DNA of 64,000 nucleotides from JAENVU01 sp038250905 (lineage in GTDB: Bacteria; Actinomycetota; Acidimicrobiia; IMCC26256; JAENVU01), in the NCBI GenBank assembly GCA_038250905.1, contig JBBSBV010000002.1:124001-188000 (forward strand), in the 5' to 3' direction. Under the pieces are notes generated by a model. That model searched no databases and was not told where the DNA came from. It saw nothing but the letters and a program-made list of their open reading frames with translations. Each line of letters starts with the position of its first letter. Positions within the stretch are counted from its first letter, which is position 1. Below are positions 17,419 to 25,900 of the stretch, one piece after another. The position numbers were made by a program, and so were the translations under genes.

Positions 17419-18498
17419 ATGAGGCGCGGCGAGGCGGCGTTCGCTGCGATCGTGGTAATCGCAGTCTGTGGGTGCAGTGGGAGCAGCGTTGCCACGACCG
17501 TGCCGAACCGCGATGGCGGATGTGTCGCCGAGAATGCGGCACGTACAGCGGTGCAACTGCATCAGTCGCGTAGTGCGCTGCGAATCACTTGGACGTCATT
17601 GCCGCCGATACCGGTTGGTCACGCGGCGAACGTTGTGGGGGTGGAACTCGGGGACAACAAGTACAGCGTCGCCTTCCAGTGGTTCGAGAACGGCCAAGCG
17701 GTCGCGACCCTGTGGGATATCTCGTCGCCGGCTCAGACCCAACGCAAGCTCGAAGCGCGTTCGCACTTCACTGGGCGACGGGCGAGCGTGACGGTGAAGC
17801 TGGCGATGATGCCGAAGTTGGGTCGGACGTTCCGGTGGAACGCCTCGATTCTTCCTCGCGAGCGTCCGGACTTCGCATGGTGCCCGTCTAACGGACACAA
17901 GCTGCGCTTCCCGCCCCCTGCACGACCCAGCACGGCCTTGGGCATTAACCACGAAGACACGGTTGCCTCGGGCGAGAGCGGTGGTGTGTCGTGGACGGTG
18001 TTCCGAGGACTGGGCGGACAACATGGAAAGGACATGTGCTACCGCTACGAGACAACGCCCCCCGTGCCGCCCGCACGCGAGTCGGACGGTCTGCGTATCT
18101 TCCCCGGGTTCTGCGCCCCCCTCAGCGTCCCTGCACAGCAACTCCCAAACAATGCGCTACTCGCAAAGATTGTCCCACTGCCGAGCGGGGGCACCCTGAT
18201 ATACGGCCTGGTACGTGGCAATGTCGCGCAGCTCGGCCTTGTGTACTCGGATGGCACGTCTGGGACGAATGCCGTCACGGACCACTCGATTGCGCTCGCA
18301 GTCCTGGCAGGCAAGACACTCGACAAGATCACCGGCACCTTCAATCGCGTGGCGGTCGAGTGCACGCCCATGGTCGCGGGGGAAGCTCCGCCCGCTGACG
18401 GCCGGGCGCCCGATGGCGAGTACGGATGCTCCGTGGCAGCGTCGGACTTTCCGGTACCCGACACCTCGCCCGCTGCGAATCCGTCCGTTCACGGATGA
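17419..18498 (+). CDS. Hypothetical secreted lipoprotein in the cassette-like island
   Basis: A 359-residue protein I do not recognise. The N-terminus has a short basic start, a hydrophobic core (AAFAAIVVIAV) and a lipobox-like VCGC with Cys19, so it is probably exported and lipid-anchored. The mature part is beta-rich with several Cys residues (CVAENAARTA, AWCPSNG, DMCYRYE, GFCAPL, VECTPM, EYGCSVA) that may form disulphides. ATG 17419 has GAGGGGG 5 nt upstream; ATG 17371 would put the signal peptide too far in. Codons end in A or T much more often than in neighbouring genes, which supports acquisition by transfer. Confidence 0.75.
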   Translation: MRRGEAAFAAIVVIAVCGCSGSSVATTVPNRDGGCVAENAARTAVQLHQSRSALRITWTSLPPIPVGHAANVVGVELGDNKYSVAFQWFENGQAVATLWDISSPAQTQRKLEARSHFTGRRASVTVKLAMMPKLGRTFRWNASILPRERPDFAWCPSNGHKLRFPPPARPSTALGINHEDTVASGESGGVSWTVFRGLGGQHGKDMCYRYETTPPVPPARESDGLRIFPGFCAPLSVPAQQLPNNALLAKIVPLPSGGTLIYGLVRGNVAQLGLVYSDGTSGTNAVTDHSIALAVLAGKTLDKITGTFNRVAVECTPMVAGEAPPADGRAPDGEYGCSVAASDFPVPDTSPAANPSVHG

Positions 18499-18520
18499 GG
18501 CAGCCCTGGAGACAGTCCCG

Positions 18521-18554
18521 CTCAGGTGTTACTACCGCGCTCTTGGGTGAGGTG
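18521..18554 (+). repeat. Junction element, copy B1
   Basis: CTCAGGTG, then CCGCGCTC, then TTGGGTGAGGTG. By eye it matches copy C at about 24 of 34 positions. It begins 22 bp after the lipoprotein stop. Confidence 0.55.
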
Positions 18555-18585
18555 TCGCGTTCACCCACGCACCGGTCGGTCAGGG

Positions 18586-18636
18586 CGTTCACTGTCCCCA
18601 AAGCCACCGCATGGGTGGTTCTCGGGACAGTGAACG
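18586..18636. repeat. Stem-loop with nested inner stem
   Basis: CGTTCACTGTCCC (18586-18598) pairs perfectly with GGGACAGTGAACG (18624-18636). Inside the loop, CCACC (18604-18608) pairs with GGTGG (18614-18618). It lies between the direct element copies B1 and B2. Confidence 0.85.
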
Positions 18637-18637
18637 A

Positions 18638-18669
18638 CTCGGGTGACATCAGTGCACGCTTGGGTGCTG
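18638..18669 (+). repeat. Junction element, copy B2
   Basis: CTCGGGTGACATC then TTGGGTGCTG. It starts 117 bp after copy B1 (copies 0 and A are 113 bp apart) and ends 33 bp before the GNAT start. Confidence 0.65.
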
Positions 18670-18702
18670 ACAGGGACCTTGCCACGATGGCAATCTGGTC
18701 GC

Positions 18703-19149
18703 ATGTTTCGCGAGGCTCGACTCAGCGATTTCGACGACGTTCTTCGGCTCTATGAGCAACTGCATCCCCAGGATCCGCTTCCTGACAGACGGTCGGCCAA
18801 GAGGACGTTCGACGAGATCGTGGCCTCTCCTGGCCTGCATCTCTTCCTCCTGGAACTCGATGGTGCAGTGGTCGCCACCACGTACTTGAACGTGATTCCG
18901 AACCTGACCCGATCCGCTGCGCCCTACGCCGTGATCGAGAACGTCGTCGTCGAGAAGCGACTGCGAGGTACCGGACTGGGCAAGCAGATCATGGCCGAGA
19001 CGCTCCGGACGGCTTGGAACGCAGGCTGCTACAAGGCGATGCTGATGACCGGCTCGCGCACACCCGCGACTCACGCCTTCTACAGAGCCTGTGGCTTCTC
19101 TCCCGATGCGAAGCAGGCATACCTCGCACGACCTCCCACGGGTACATAG
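18703..19149 (+). CDS. GNAT-family N-acetyltransferase
   Basis: A 148-residue single-domain acetyltransferase. It begins MFREARLSDFDDVLRLYEQL. The acetyl-CoA loop is in YAVIENVVVEKRLRGTGLGKQIM (the Q/RxxGxG/A pattern), and the end has ATHAFYRACGF. An in-frame GTG at 18643 lies inside the junction element, so ATG 18703 is preferred; it has no clear Shine-Dalgarno but has a CAATCT box about 7 nt upstream, suggesting a leaderless message. Such enzymes often modify drugs, polyamines or proteins. The setting next to an Arr gene makes resistance possible but unproven. Confidence 0.9.
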   Translation: MFREARLSDFDDVLRLYEQLHPQDPLPDRRSAKRTFDEIVASPGLHLFLLELDGAVVATTYLNVIPNLTRSAAPYAVIENVVVEKRLRGTGLGKQIMAETLRTAWNAGCYKAMLMTGSRTPATHAFYRACGFSPDAKQAYLARPPTGT

Positions 19150-19161
19150 ACCGCCGGTCTG

Positions 19162-19195
19162 CTCGGATGACATTCCCGCGCCATTGGGTGCCGCG
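19162..19195 (+). repeat. Junction element, copy C
   Basis: CTCGGATGACATTCCCGC then ATTGGGTGCCGCG. It starts 13 bp past the GNAT stop and matches copy A closely, including a CCGGTC a few bases upstream of both. Confidence 0.7.
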
Positions 19196-19280
19196 TCGGC
19201 GTGTCTCATGCAGACTTTCGACCGCTGACCGCGAGAACCACAAAATCAATGTGGGTGCCTTTTCGGGAATCGGCTTAGGT

Positions 19281-19399
19281 ATACAGCCGTATAGCCAAGC
19301 GGGATTCCGGAAACCGGGGCTGTATGTGATCGGTCACGCGACGCCAGCAACCGATCTGGATTGAAGCCTGGCCGAAGCAGGTGTCACCTACCCTGCTTC
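19281..19399. repeat. Two stem-loops between element copies C and D
   Basis: ATACAGCC (19281-19288) pairs with GGCTGTAT (19318-19325). GAAGCAGG (19374-19381) pairs with CCTGCTTC (19392-19399), whose arm runs into copy D. Confidence 0.6.
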
Positions 19400-19430
19400 G
19401 AGTGTCATTCCAGTGCCCTTGGGTGGCGGG
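19397..19430 (+). repeat. Junction element, copy D
   Basis: TTCGAGTGTCATTCC then CTTGGGTGGCGGG. It starts 235 bp after copy C and ends 59 bp before the GTG start of the Arr gene. Confidence 0.65.
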
Positions 19431-19489
19431 GCCTGCACTCACTGCCGCAGCGAGCACGGCTGTGGATGCCAGTCGCTAGGTTTCCGTCC

Positions 19490-19915
19490 GTGAGCGACGA
19501 GCACGAGCCGGTGCCCTTCGAGGTCTACGAGCCGGGTGTGTATTTGCACGGCACAAAGGCGGACCTCGCCGTGGGCGAGATGCTGAACCCCGGCCGCGAG
19601 TCGAACTTCGAAGAAGGCCGTGTGATGAACTTCGTCTACTTCACCGCGACTCTTGACGCTGCGACGTGGGGTGCCGAACTCGCCTCTGGTGAGGGCCGCG
19701 GCCGGATCTACGTCGTCGAGCCGATAGGCGAGTTCGAAGCCGACCCCAATGTGACGGACAAGAAGTTCCCCGGGAATCCGACGCAGTCATTCCGTAGCCA
19801 CGAACCGCTGCGCGTCGTAGGTGAGCTTGTCGACTGGGTCGGTCATTCGCCGGAGAAGTTGCAGGTCATGTGCGATGCCGTACAACGGAAAGGAACGGGG
19901 CAGATCGAGGACTGA
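19490..19915 (+). CDS. arr: Rifamycin ADP-ribosyltransferase (Arr family)
   Basis: Arr enzymes transfer ADP-ribose from NAD to a hydroxyl of rifamycins and so inactivate them. The 141-residue product has every landmark: YLHGTKADLAVG (His20), NFVYFTA (Tyr50), IYVVEPIGEFEADPNVTDKK (Asp85), FPGNPTQSFRSHEPLRVVG and the terminal IED. His20, Tyr50 and Asp85 correspond to His19, Tyr49 and Asp84 of the mycobacterial enzyme, offset by one. GTG 19490 follows a TAGGTT box closely, fitting a leaderless transcript; ATG 19466 is an alternative. Arr genes (arr-2, arr-3) are known mobile integron cassettes, which makes its place in this repeat-flanked island notable. Confidence 0.93.
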   Translation: MSDEHEPVPFEVYEPGVYLHGTKADLAVGEMLNPGRESNFEEGRVMNFVYFTATLDAATWGAELASGEGRGRIYVVEPIGEFEADPNVTDKKFPGNPTQSFRSHEPLRVVGELVDWVGHSPEKLQVMCDAVQRKGTGQIED

Positions 19916-20013
19916 GGGGTCGGCGAGAGCGCCCTACACGGACCCGCTCCGATCTGCAGATCTGCTCGATCGCTCTAGGAACATCGACGAACGTCCGGGT
20001 GCGGTGCTCCTCC

Positions 20014-20061
20014 CCCGAGCACTTGTCGCCTGAGCGAGTCTGGGACTTGCTGCGGCGACAA
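20014..20061. repeat. Inverted repeat with dispersed 23-nt motif (copy 2)
   Basis: TTGTCGCC (20023-20030) pairs with GGCGACAA (20054-20061). Segment 20014-20036 is the reverse complement of 12320-12342 with one mismatch. It lies between the Arr gene and the sulfatase and marks the right end of the AT-richer island. Confidence 0.7.
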
Positions 20062-20081
20062 ACGGTGCCATTGGGGAGGGA

Positions 20082-21668
20082 TCAGGCGATGCCGAGGCGT
20101 ACGAGTTGTTCGTCGGGCGCCTCGACGGACGCGAGGGCGACCCGGAGGAGTTCGGTGAGGTCGGCTTCGTGGCGGGTGCCGACGAGGTTCTCCTGCTCGT
20201 CCGGATCCACCGACACGTCGTACAGCTCGTGGCGGTCGACCGCGGCCCGGCCCACCCAGAAGGGCAGGCGGTCGCCGGGCGCGAACGGCTGACGGATGAC
20301 CGGGATCGACGACCCCGGCATGTGGTCGAGCCAGGCCCGGTCGTCGGGATCGGGCAGTCCTTCGACTCCCGGCAGGTGCAGCGGCATCGTCGACCACCGG
20401 TTGGACCACATCGAGAGGGGGAACAGGTCGCCGGCCGGTCCCCGCGCGTACTTGCGCCGCCCGTCCGTCACCTGGACCCAGCTCCCGAACACGCCGCCCA
20501 CCGCCCACTCGCGGATCGACGTCGCGTCGCCGGTGAGCAGGGGCGCGAGCGACGAGCCGTGGGTGGGATGGTCGACGGTCGCGTCGTAGACGTCGGCGAT
20601 GGTCGCGAACAGGTCGACGTTGGTGGTGAGCGCGTCGCAGGTCCCGCCACCCGGAACTCCGGGCCACGCGATCATCAGCGGCGTGTGCCCGAGTGGTTCG
20701 TACTGCGGCACACCCGGCTTGCCCCACAGGTCGTGGCCGTTGCGGACCTCGCCGAGGTAGTGGCCGTGGTCGGTGCACACCACCAGCGCGGTGTCCTCCC
20801 ACAGGTTCCGCGCGTCGAACTCGTCGAGCACGCGGCCGAACCAGTGGTCGATCATCGACAGCTTGCTGCCGTAGTTGGCGCGGACGTGCCGCCCTTCGCG
20901 CTCGGTCAGCTGCCCGCGCGAGATCGCGCCCTCCGCGTACGGCGGCCAGATGAGCAGGTCGCCGGCCCAGGGTTCGTCGTCGTACCGACCGACCCACGGG
21001 GCCGGCGTGTCGAACGGTTCGTGCGGGTCGAACTCGTCGACGAAGAGGAACCAGCGGTCGTGATGCGGGGTCGCCTCGCGCAGGAACCGGGCCGCCTCGG
21101 TCATCGTGCGCGGCCCGGGGAAGTCGGCCTCGGTCCGGAAGAAGGTGCGGGAGCGGTCGTACCCCCGATGGATCGCGTCGACGCCGAAGACCTGCTCGTA
21201 GAACCAGCCGGCGCTCCGGGCCGGCAGCGTCGGGGTGCCGAGCCAGCTGGGATCGGCGTAGGTCCGCCACTGGTCGCCCTCGTGGCCCCGGACATAGTCC
21301 CACCCGTCGAAGTCGACGTGGTAGTTCTCGCCGCCGGTCTCGAACAGGTGCGGGTGGTCGGTGACCAGCATGGTCGTCACGCCGGCCGCACTCAACACGC
21401 GCGTGATGGGCTGCTCCCACTGCTCGATCGAGCCCCACGGCTTCCAGAGGAAGTCGAGCGCGCCAACGAGGATGTCGTGCCGCGCCGGCATGCAGGGCAA
21501 CGAACCGGTGACGTGGTTGGTGAACCGGGTGGCCCGACTGCGCGCGAATCGATCGAGATTCGGAGTCGCGAATTCCTCACCGCCGTACGCGCCGAGCAGG
21601 TGTCGATTCAGCGAATCGAGCAACACGACGCACACGTTGGCCGGATGCCGGGCCGGTTCGTGACTCAT
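20082..21668 (-). CDS. Cys-type sulfatase
   Basis: A 528-residue alkaline-phosphatase-fold sulfatase without a signal peptide, so probably cytoplasmic. The first metal-binding Asp is in VVLLDSLNRH, the formylglycine motif LPCMPARHD has Cys59 in CxPxR, and later TALVVCTDHGHYLGE and WGKPGVPQYEPLGHTPLMI supply the other metal and sulfate ligands. Cys at the formylglycine site means it needs an FGE or an anaerobic maturase; the maturase-like gene at 5.8-7.1 kb is the only candidate in the window. The substrate is unknown. Confidence 0.93.
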   Translation of the reverse strand: MSHEPARHPANVCVVLLDSLNRHLLGAYGGEEFATPNLDRFARSRATRFTNHVTGSLPCMPARHDILVGALDFLWKPWGSIEQWEQPITRVLSAAGVTTMLVTDHPHLFETGGENYHVDFDGWDYVRGHEGDQWRTYADPSWLGTPTLPARSAGWFYEQVFGVDAIHRGYDRSRTFFRTEADFPGPRTMTEAARFLREATPHHDRWFLFVDEFDPHEPFDTPAPWVGRYDDEPWAGDLLIWPPYAEGAISRGQLTEREGRHVRANYGSKLSMIDHWFGRVLDEFDARNLWEDTALVVCTDHGHYLGEVRNGHDLWGKPGVPQYEPLGHTPLMIAWPGVPGGGTCDALTTNVDLFATIADVYDATVDHPTHGSSLAPLLTGDATSIREWAVGGVFGSWVQVTDGRRKYARGPAGDLFPLSMWSNRWSTMPLHLPGVEGLPDPDDRAWLDHMPGSSIPVIRQPFAPGDRLPFWVGRAAVDRHELYDVSVDPDEQENLVGTRHEADLTELLRVALASVEAPDEQLVRLGIA

Positions 21669-21728
21669 GACCGAATCCTGGCCCAGATCCGTGGGGGTTG
21701 CCCGCCCGAACGCCGGACGGGCGGTGCG

Positions 21729-21845
21729 TCAGGCGCCGAAGCCGGGCTTCTTGCCGTCGCGCTTCGCGGTCTTGTCCGCCCGCTTTTCCTTCAGTGACTT
21801 GCCCGGCTTCTTCTGGTTCGGTTTCTTCGGGGACTTGTCGCCCAT
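21729..21845 (-). CDS. Small highly basic protein (38 aa)
   Basis: A tiny gene with a textbook ribosome binding site (GGAGGT, 5 nt before ATG 21845). The product begins MGDKSPKKPNQKKPGKSLKE and is about one third Lys/Arg. The MGDKSPK start and SLKEKRA segment match a small protein I recall as widespread in actinobacteria. It has no known function but the charge suggests nucleic-acid contact. It precedes the sulfatase on the same strand, 60 bp upstream of its start. Confidence 0.85.
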   Translation of the reverse strand: MGDKSPKKPNQKKPGKSLKEKRADKTAKRDGKKPGFGA

Positions 21846-22000
21846 GTGGACCTCCACCATCACCCAGGCCTGCAGAACGCATCCTGGTGACCGCGTCTCA
21901 CACCCGCGACCCGTCGTGACCCTACTGCCCCCCTCGCCCGTTCAGGTCACATATCGCGTGCTCCAGCTACCAGAACGCGCGTCGAATGCGGGTCGGGGAG

Positions 22001-22028
22001 TTGACGGGTTTGCCTGCGTCGGTATTCC
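22001..22028 (+). promoter_or_regulatory. Possible sigma-70-type promoter
   Basis: TTGACG (22001-22006) and TATTCC (22023-22028) are 16 bp apart, about 50 bp before the ATG at 22077. The -35 fit is good and the -10 fit is only fair. Confidence 0.4.
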
Positions 22029-22076
22029 ACCGAAAGAGTGCCCCGAACACCACGACCGTGCGCCGAAAGGGACCCG

Positions 22077-22958
22077 ATGGGAATCCGCCCGCTCCGCCAG
22101 TACTACGAACGCGACGGCGACGTGCCGCCCGAGATCGTCATCGATCCGGCGTTCGCGATCGCCCTCGCGCCGTGGCACTCCCACCGCACGCGGTTCGACG
22201 CGTCGCTCCGCGGCCTGGCCACGGCGGACTGGGAACGTCCGACGCGGTGCGACGCATGGAACGTGCGCTCGGTGATCGGGCACCTCGTGGTGGTGGACGG
22301 TTTCTGGGCGCTGACCCTCGGCCAGTCGCGCGCCGGGGCCGCGCCGGCCACGATGCTCGAGGGCTTCGATCCGGCCGGTTCCACCGACGACCTCGTCGCC
22401 GCCACCCTGGCCACGCCGGTCGCCGACCTCATGGAACAGTTCACGGCGGCGGGCGCGGCGACGGCCGGGATCTTCGATGCGCTCAGCGCGCAAGACTGGC
22501 AACGGCGCTGCGAGTCGCCGCTCGGACACCTGCCCACGACGTGCATCCTCGGTCACATGATGTGGGACTCGTGGTTGCACGAGCGCGACATCTTCGTCCC
22601 GATGGGCACGGATCCGGGCCACGACGCGGCCGAACTGCTCGCGGTGACGTGGTTCGCGTTGTGCTTCGCCGGACTCCAGGGCGGACTGCTCGGCGATCCC
22701 CGTCCCGTCGGGCCCGGTCCCGACGCGGCGATCGACTGCACCCTCGCGTTCACGGACCTGCCCGACGTCGCCCTCCGGGTCCGGATCGGCGAGGGCATCG
22801 CGATCACCGCCGCCGAGCCGGCTGCCGCGACGCCCGCGGGGTCCGCGGTCGCGCTGGTCGACGGCTTTGCCGGTCGCACCCCGGTCGACGGACTCCGCGA
22901 CACGTTGCCCGCCGACCTCTTCGCGCAGCTTGCGCGCGCGTCACAGACCCTGAACTGA
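22077..22958 (+). CDS. Mycothiol-dependent isomerase-type (DinB-fold) protein
   Basis: A 293-residue protein. The N-terminal four-helix domain has TRFDASLRGLATADWERPTRCDAWNVRSVIGHL, a hallmark of the maleylpyruvate-isomerase-like mycothiol-binding family; the metal His is in VIGHL and the second site is HMMWDSWLHERD. The C-terminal 100 residues match the SCP2-like extension found in some members. ATG 22077 is chosen because AAAGGGA precedes it; a longer in-frame start at 22038 lacks one. The partner thiol reaction is unknown. Confidence 0.85.
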   Translation: MGIRPLRQYYERDGDVPPEIVIDPAFAIALAPWHSHRTRFDASLRGLATADWERPTRCDAWNVRSVIGHLVVVDGFWALTLGQSRAGAAPATMLEGFDPAGSTDDLVAATLATPVADLMEQFTAAGAATAGIFDALSAQDWQRRCESPLGHLPTTCILGHMMWDSWLHERDIFVPMGTDPGHDAAELLAVTWFALCFAGLQGGLLGDPRPVGPGPDAAIDCTLAFTDLPDVALRVRIGEGIAITAAEPAAATPAGSAVALVDGFAGRTPVDGLRDTLPADLFAQLARASQTLN

Positions 22959-22992
22959 CGGGCGTCGCGCATTCCCCGCGACGGCGTCGGGC

Positions 22993-25900
22993 TCAGCCCG
23001 TGAGGGCGCGTTCCGCCCGGCGTTCGATAGTGCCGTAACCGCCGGCGGTCGCGAGGTCGAGCGCCTCGCGAATCGGCGCGGTGACCGTGTCGCCGCCCGC
23101 GCCCGAGTCCCGGCGGGCGAGGCCCTGGTAGAGCAGGGCTTCGGCGAGGAAGTAGTTCGCGCCGTGCTCGCGGCAGTGGGCGACACTGTCCGCGAACATG
23201 GTTTCGGCGTCGGTCCGGTCGCCGAGCGTGACGTCGAGCCGACCGACCAGTGTCGAGATCGGGCCCACGGTCGCGTTCTGGGTCCACGTCGACCAGAACG
23301 CGGTGAACGGCGTGAGCTGTTCGTGGAGCCAGGCCGCGGGTGCGGCCGCACCGAGCTCGGCGGCGACGATCGCCGCCGGACCGATGAGCGGGAGGAACGC
23401 CGGGCCACGAGGGAGGTCGTGCACCGCGACGAAGAGCCGGTCGGCGAAGGGTTGGGCCTCGGGATGCCGATCGGCTTCGCACAGGCTGAGCGCGATCAGT
23501 CCGAGGCAGGCGACGGTCACCGCATCGGTGTCGTCGTCACCGACAAACGGCATGTACAGGTCGATCGCGTCGTCGTGACGTCCTTGTTGGCGTCGCGTCG
23601 CGCCCATGATGTTGAGGTACCAGAGGGCGGCGTCGGGTTCGCCGGTCTCGGTGGCGCGCTGGAGAAGCTCGTCGGCGATCGCCGCCGCGGCATCGAGTGA
23701 TCCGAACCTCAGCTCGAAGCCACCCCGGCTGGAGGTGCTGACCGTGTGCAGCCCGATCGGTCGGGAGTCGGCATGGTGGGCCATGTCGTCGAGGGCGGTC
23801 CGGAAGAGCTCACGGTCGCCGGTGTGTGCGGCGAGGGAGCCCAGACTCATCCCCATTCCGGACCGCAGGCGGGGCGTGGAGATGAGGTCTCGAAGCGCCC
23901 AGAGCTCCGTCACGACGTCGCGCAGCGCCGGTAGTCGTTCCGGTCGGTTGCAATCGTTGACGCATGCCCCGAGCGCGGTGAGGAGCATCTCGGGGTCGCC
24001 CAGACGCCGGGCGGCTGCCATCGCGTCGGCCACCAGCGATTCGTTCCGGGCGAAGTCGAGGTCGTACCCCAGTTCGTTCGCGAGGCTCGCAGTGACCTGG
24101 ATCCGCTCCCGGCTGTCGGTGGCGTCGAGGAGCGCGCGGCACTGCTCGAGCCGTGCGACCAACGCGTCGTCGACCTCGAATACCTGGGTGACGAATCCGC
24201 GGTTGGTCTCGAGCAGGGCCCTGGCCATCCGCTCGCCGTCGCCGAGCGCGACCGCCAGGTCGCACGCCCGCTCGACTTCCTGGTGGTACTCCCGGCCAAC
24301 CCAGCGGGTGGCGATCGCGAGCCCGATGGCCGCGTCGGCCTGCAGTTCGAGGACGTCGAGGTCGACGTCCTCGATGATGTCGAGCGCGCGCTGGTACAGG
24401 TCGATGGCTTCGTCGAACGCGAGCGTCTCGATCGCGACGTCGCCCGCGGCCAGGAGATAGCCGACGGCCTTCTCGCCCGCGCCAAGGGGCGCCGCTTCGG
24501 AGAAGTGCTGCGCGAGTGCCGCCAGCTCACGGGGCGCGAGCTGCTCGTAGGCCTCGCCGACCGCGAGGTGCATGCGGACCTTGCGGGTCGTGCGCAGCTC
24601 GGCGAGCAGGGTGGCCCGCACCAGCGCGTGCGAGAAGCGCCACCGACCGGTGCCGACCTCGTCGACGAGCCGGGCGTCGACCGCGTCGTCGATCGCGTCG
24701 AGACACTCGTCCTGGTCGCCCGCGACCGCGGCGAGCACGTCGAGCCTCAGCTCGCGGCCGATCACCGCGGCCCAGGACAGGATCCCGTTCGCGGCGTCGG
24801 AGAGCCGGGAGAGGCGCCGGCCGATCACCTCACGGATGCCGTCGGGGATCGAGAGGTCGGACACGCGCGTCGTCAGCCGCCACACGGTGCCGTCGTTCAC
24901 CAGCGCCCCGGTCTCGGCGAGGTGGCGGAACAGCTCACCGACGAAGAACGGGTTGCCCTCGGTCTCGTCGTGCACCGCCGCCGCGAGCTCGCGGGACCCG
25001 GCGTCGAGCTCGGCCTGGTTGACCGCCTCCATCAGGTCCTCGATACCCGCACGGTCGAGGCCGCCGAGCGGCAGCCGTTCCACCTCGGGAACGCGCCGGA
25101 GGTCGGCGAGGAGGTCCGAGAGCGGGTGGGTGCGGTCGAGGTCGGTATCGCGGTACGTGGCGACGATCAGGAGGCGGCTCTGGGTCGCGGACCGCAGCAC
25201 GTGCCGCAGCATGAGCAGCGTCGGCTTCGCGGCCCAGTGGATGTCGTCGAGTACGAGCACGAGGCCGGCGGTGCCCGCGGCGGCCGCGAGCCAGGAGTCG
25301 ACCGCTTCGAACAGGCGGTACTGGTCAACCTCCGGGTCTCCGCTGGCGGTGCGCTCGCGAAGGTCCGGGAAGCGGGTCGTGATCTCGGGCACCAGCCGAG
25401 TGAGCTCCGCGGGGTGCGCGCCCAGGATCGCGAGCTCCTCCGAGTCGAGGTGGGCGGCGTGGTGCGCGAGCGCCTCCACGAACGGCTGGTACGAGATGCC
25501 GAGCTCCTCGTCGCAGCGGCCGAAGAGGACGAGCGCGCCGTCGCCGTGCGCGCGCTGCGCGAACTCCGACGCGAGGCGCGTCTTCCCCATGCCCGGCTCG
25601 CCCGCAACCAGGACGCAGGCCTTCGTAGCCGCGTGCAGCGTCTGCTTCCACGGCGTGGTGAGCGCGGCGAGCGGCGCCTCGCGGCCACGGAACGGGAAGG
25701 CACCGTCGCGGACCGACAACGGGTGCGGGAAAGGGATACCGCGCTCGACGGTCGCGCGCGCCCACGCGATCTCGACGGTCGGGACCGGTTCGGGGAGACC
25801 CTTGAGTTCGAGGTCGCCCACGGGCGTGAAGGTGTGGCTGCCCCGGCTACGGGCCAGCGCCTCGACCACGCTCGTGGCGAGGATCTGGCCGGCTTCCGCC

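Larger units (their letters stand above)
19150..19465. other. Intergenic stretch of 316 bp with repeats, no credible gene
   Basis: No frame here has a plausible start with a ribosome binding site and protein-like composition. It holds element copies C and D and two inverted repeats. This is the longest gene-free stretch in the window and among its most AT-rich parts. Confidence 0.7.

Noticed and set aside
17197..20061. Classical integron cassette array
   Set aside because: No GTTRRRY/RYYYAAC core boxes, no attI-like site and no tyrosine integrase are visible, and the repeated elements are direct rather than attC-type inverted arms. Only the weaker term cassette-like is kept.
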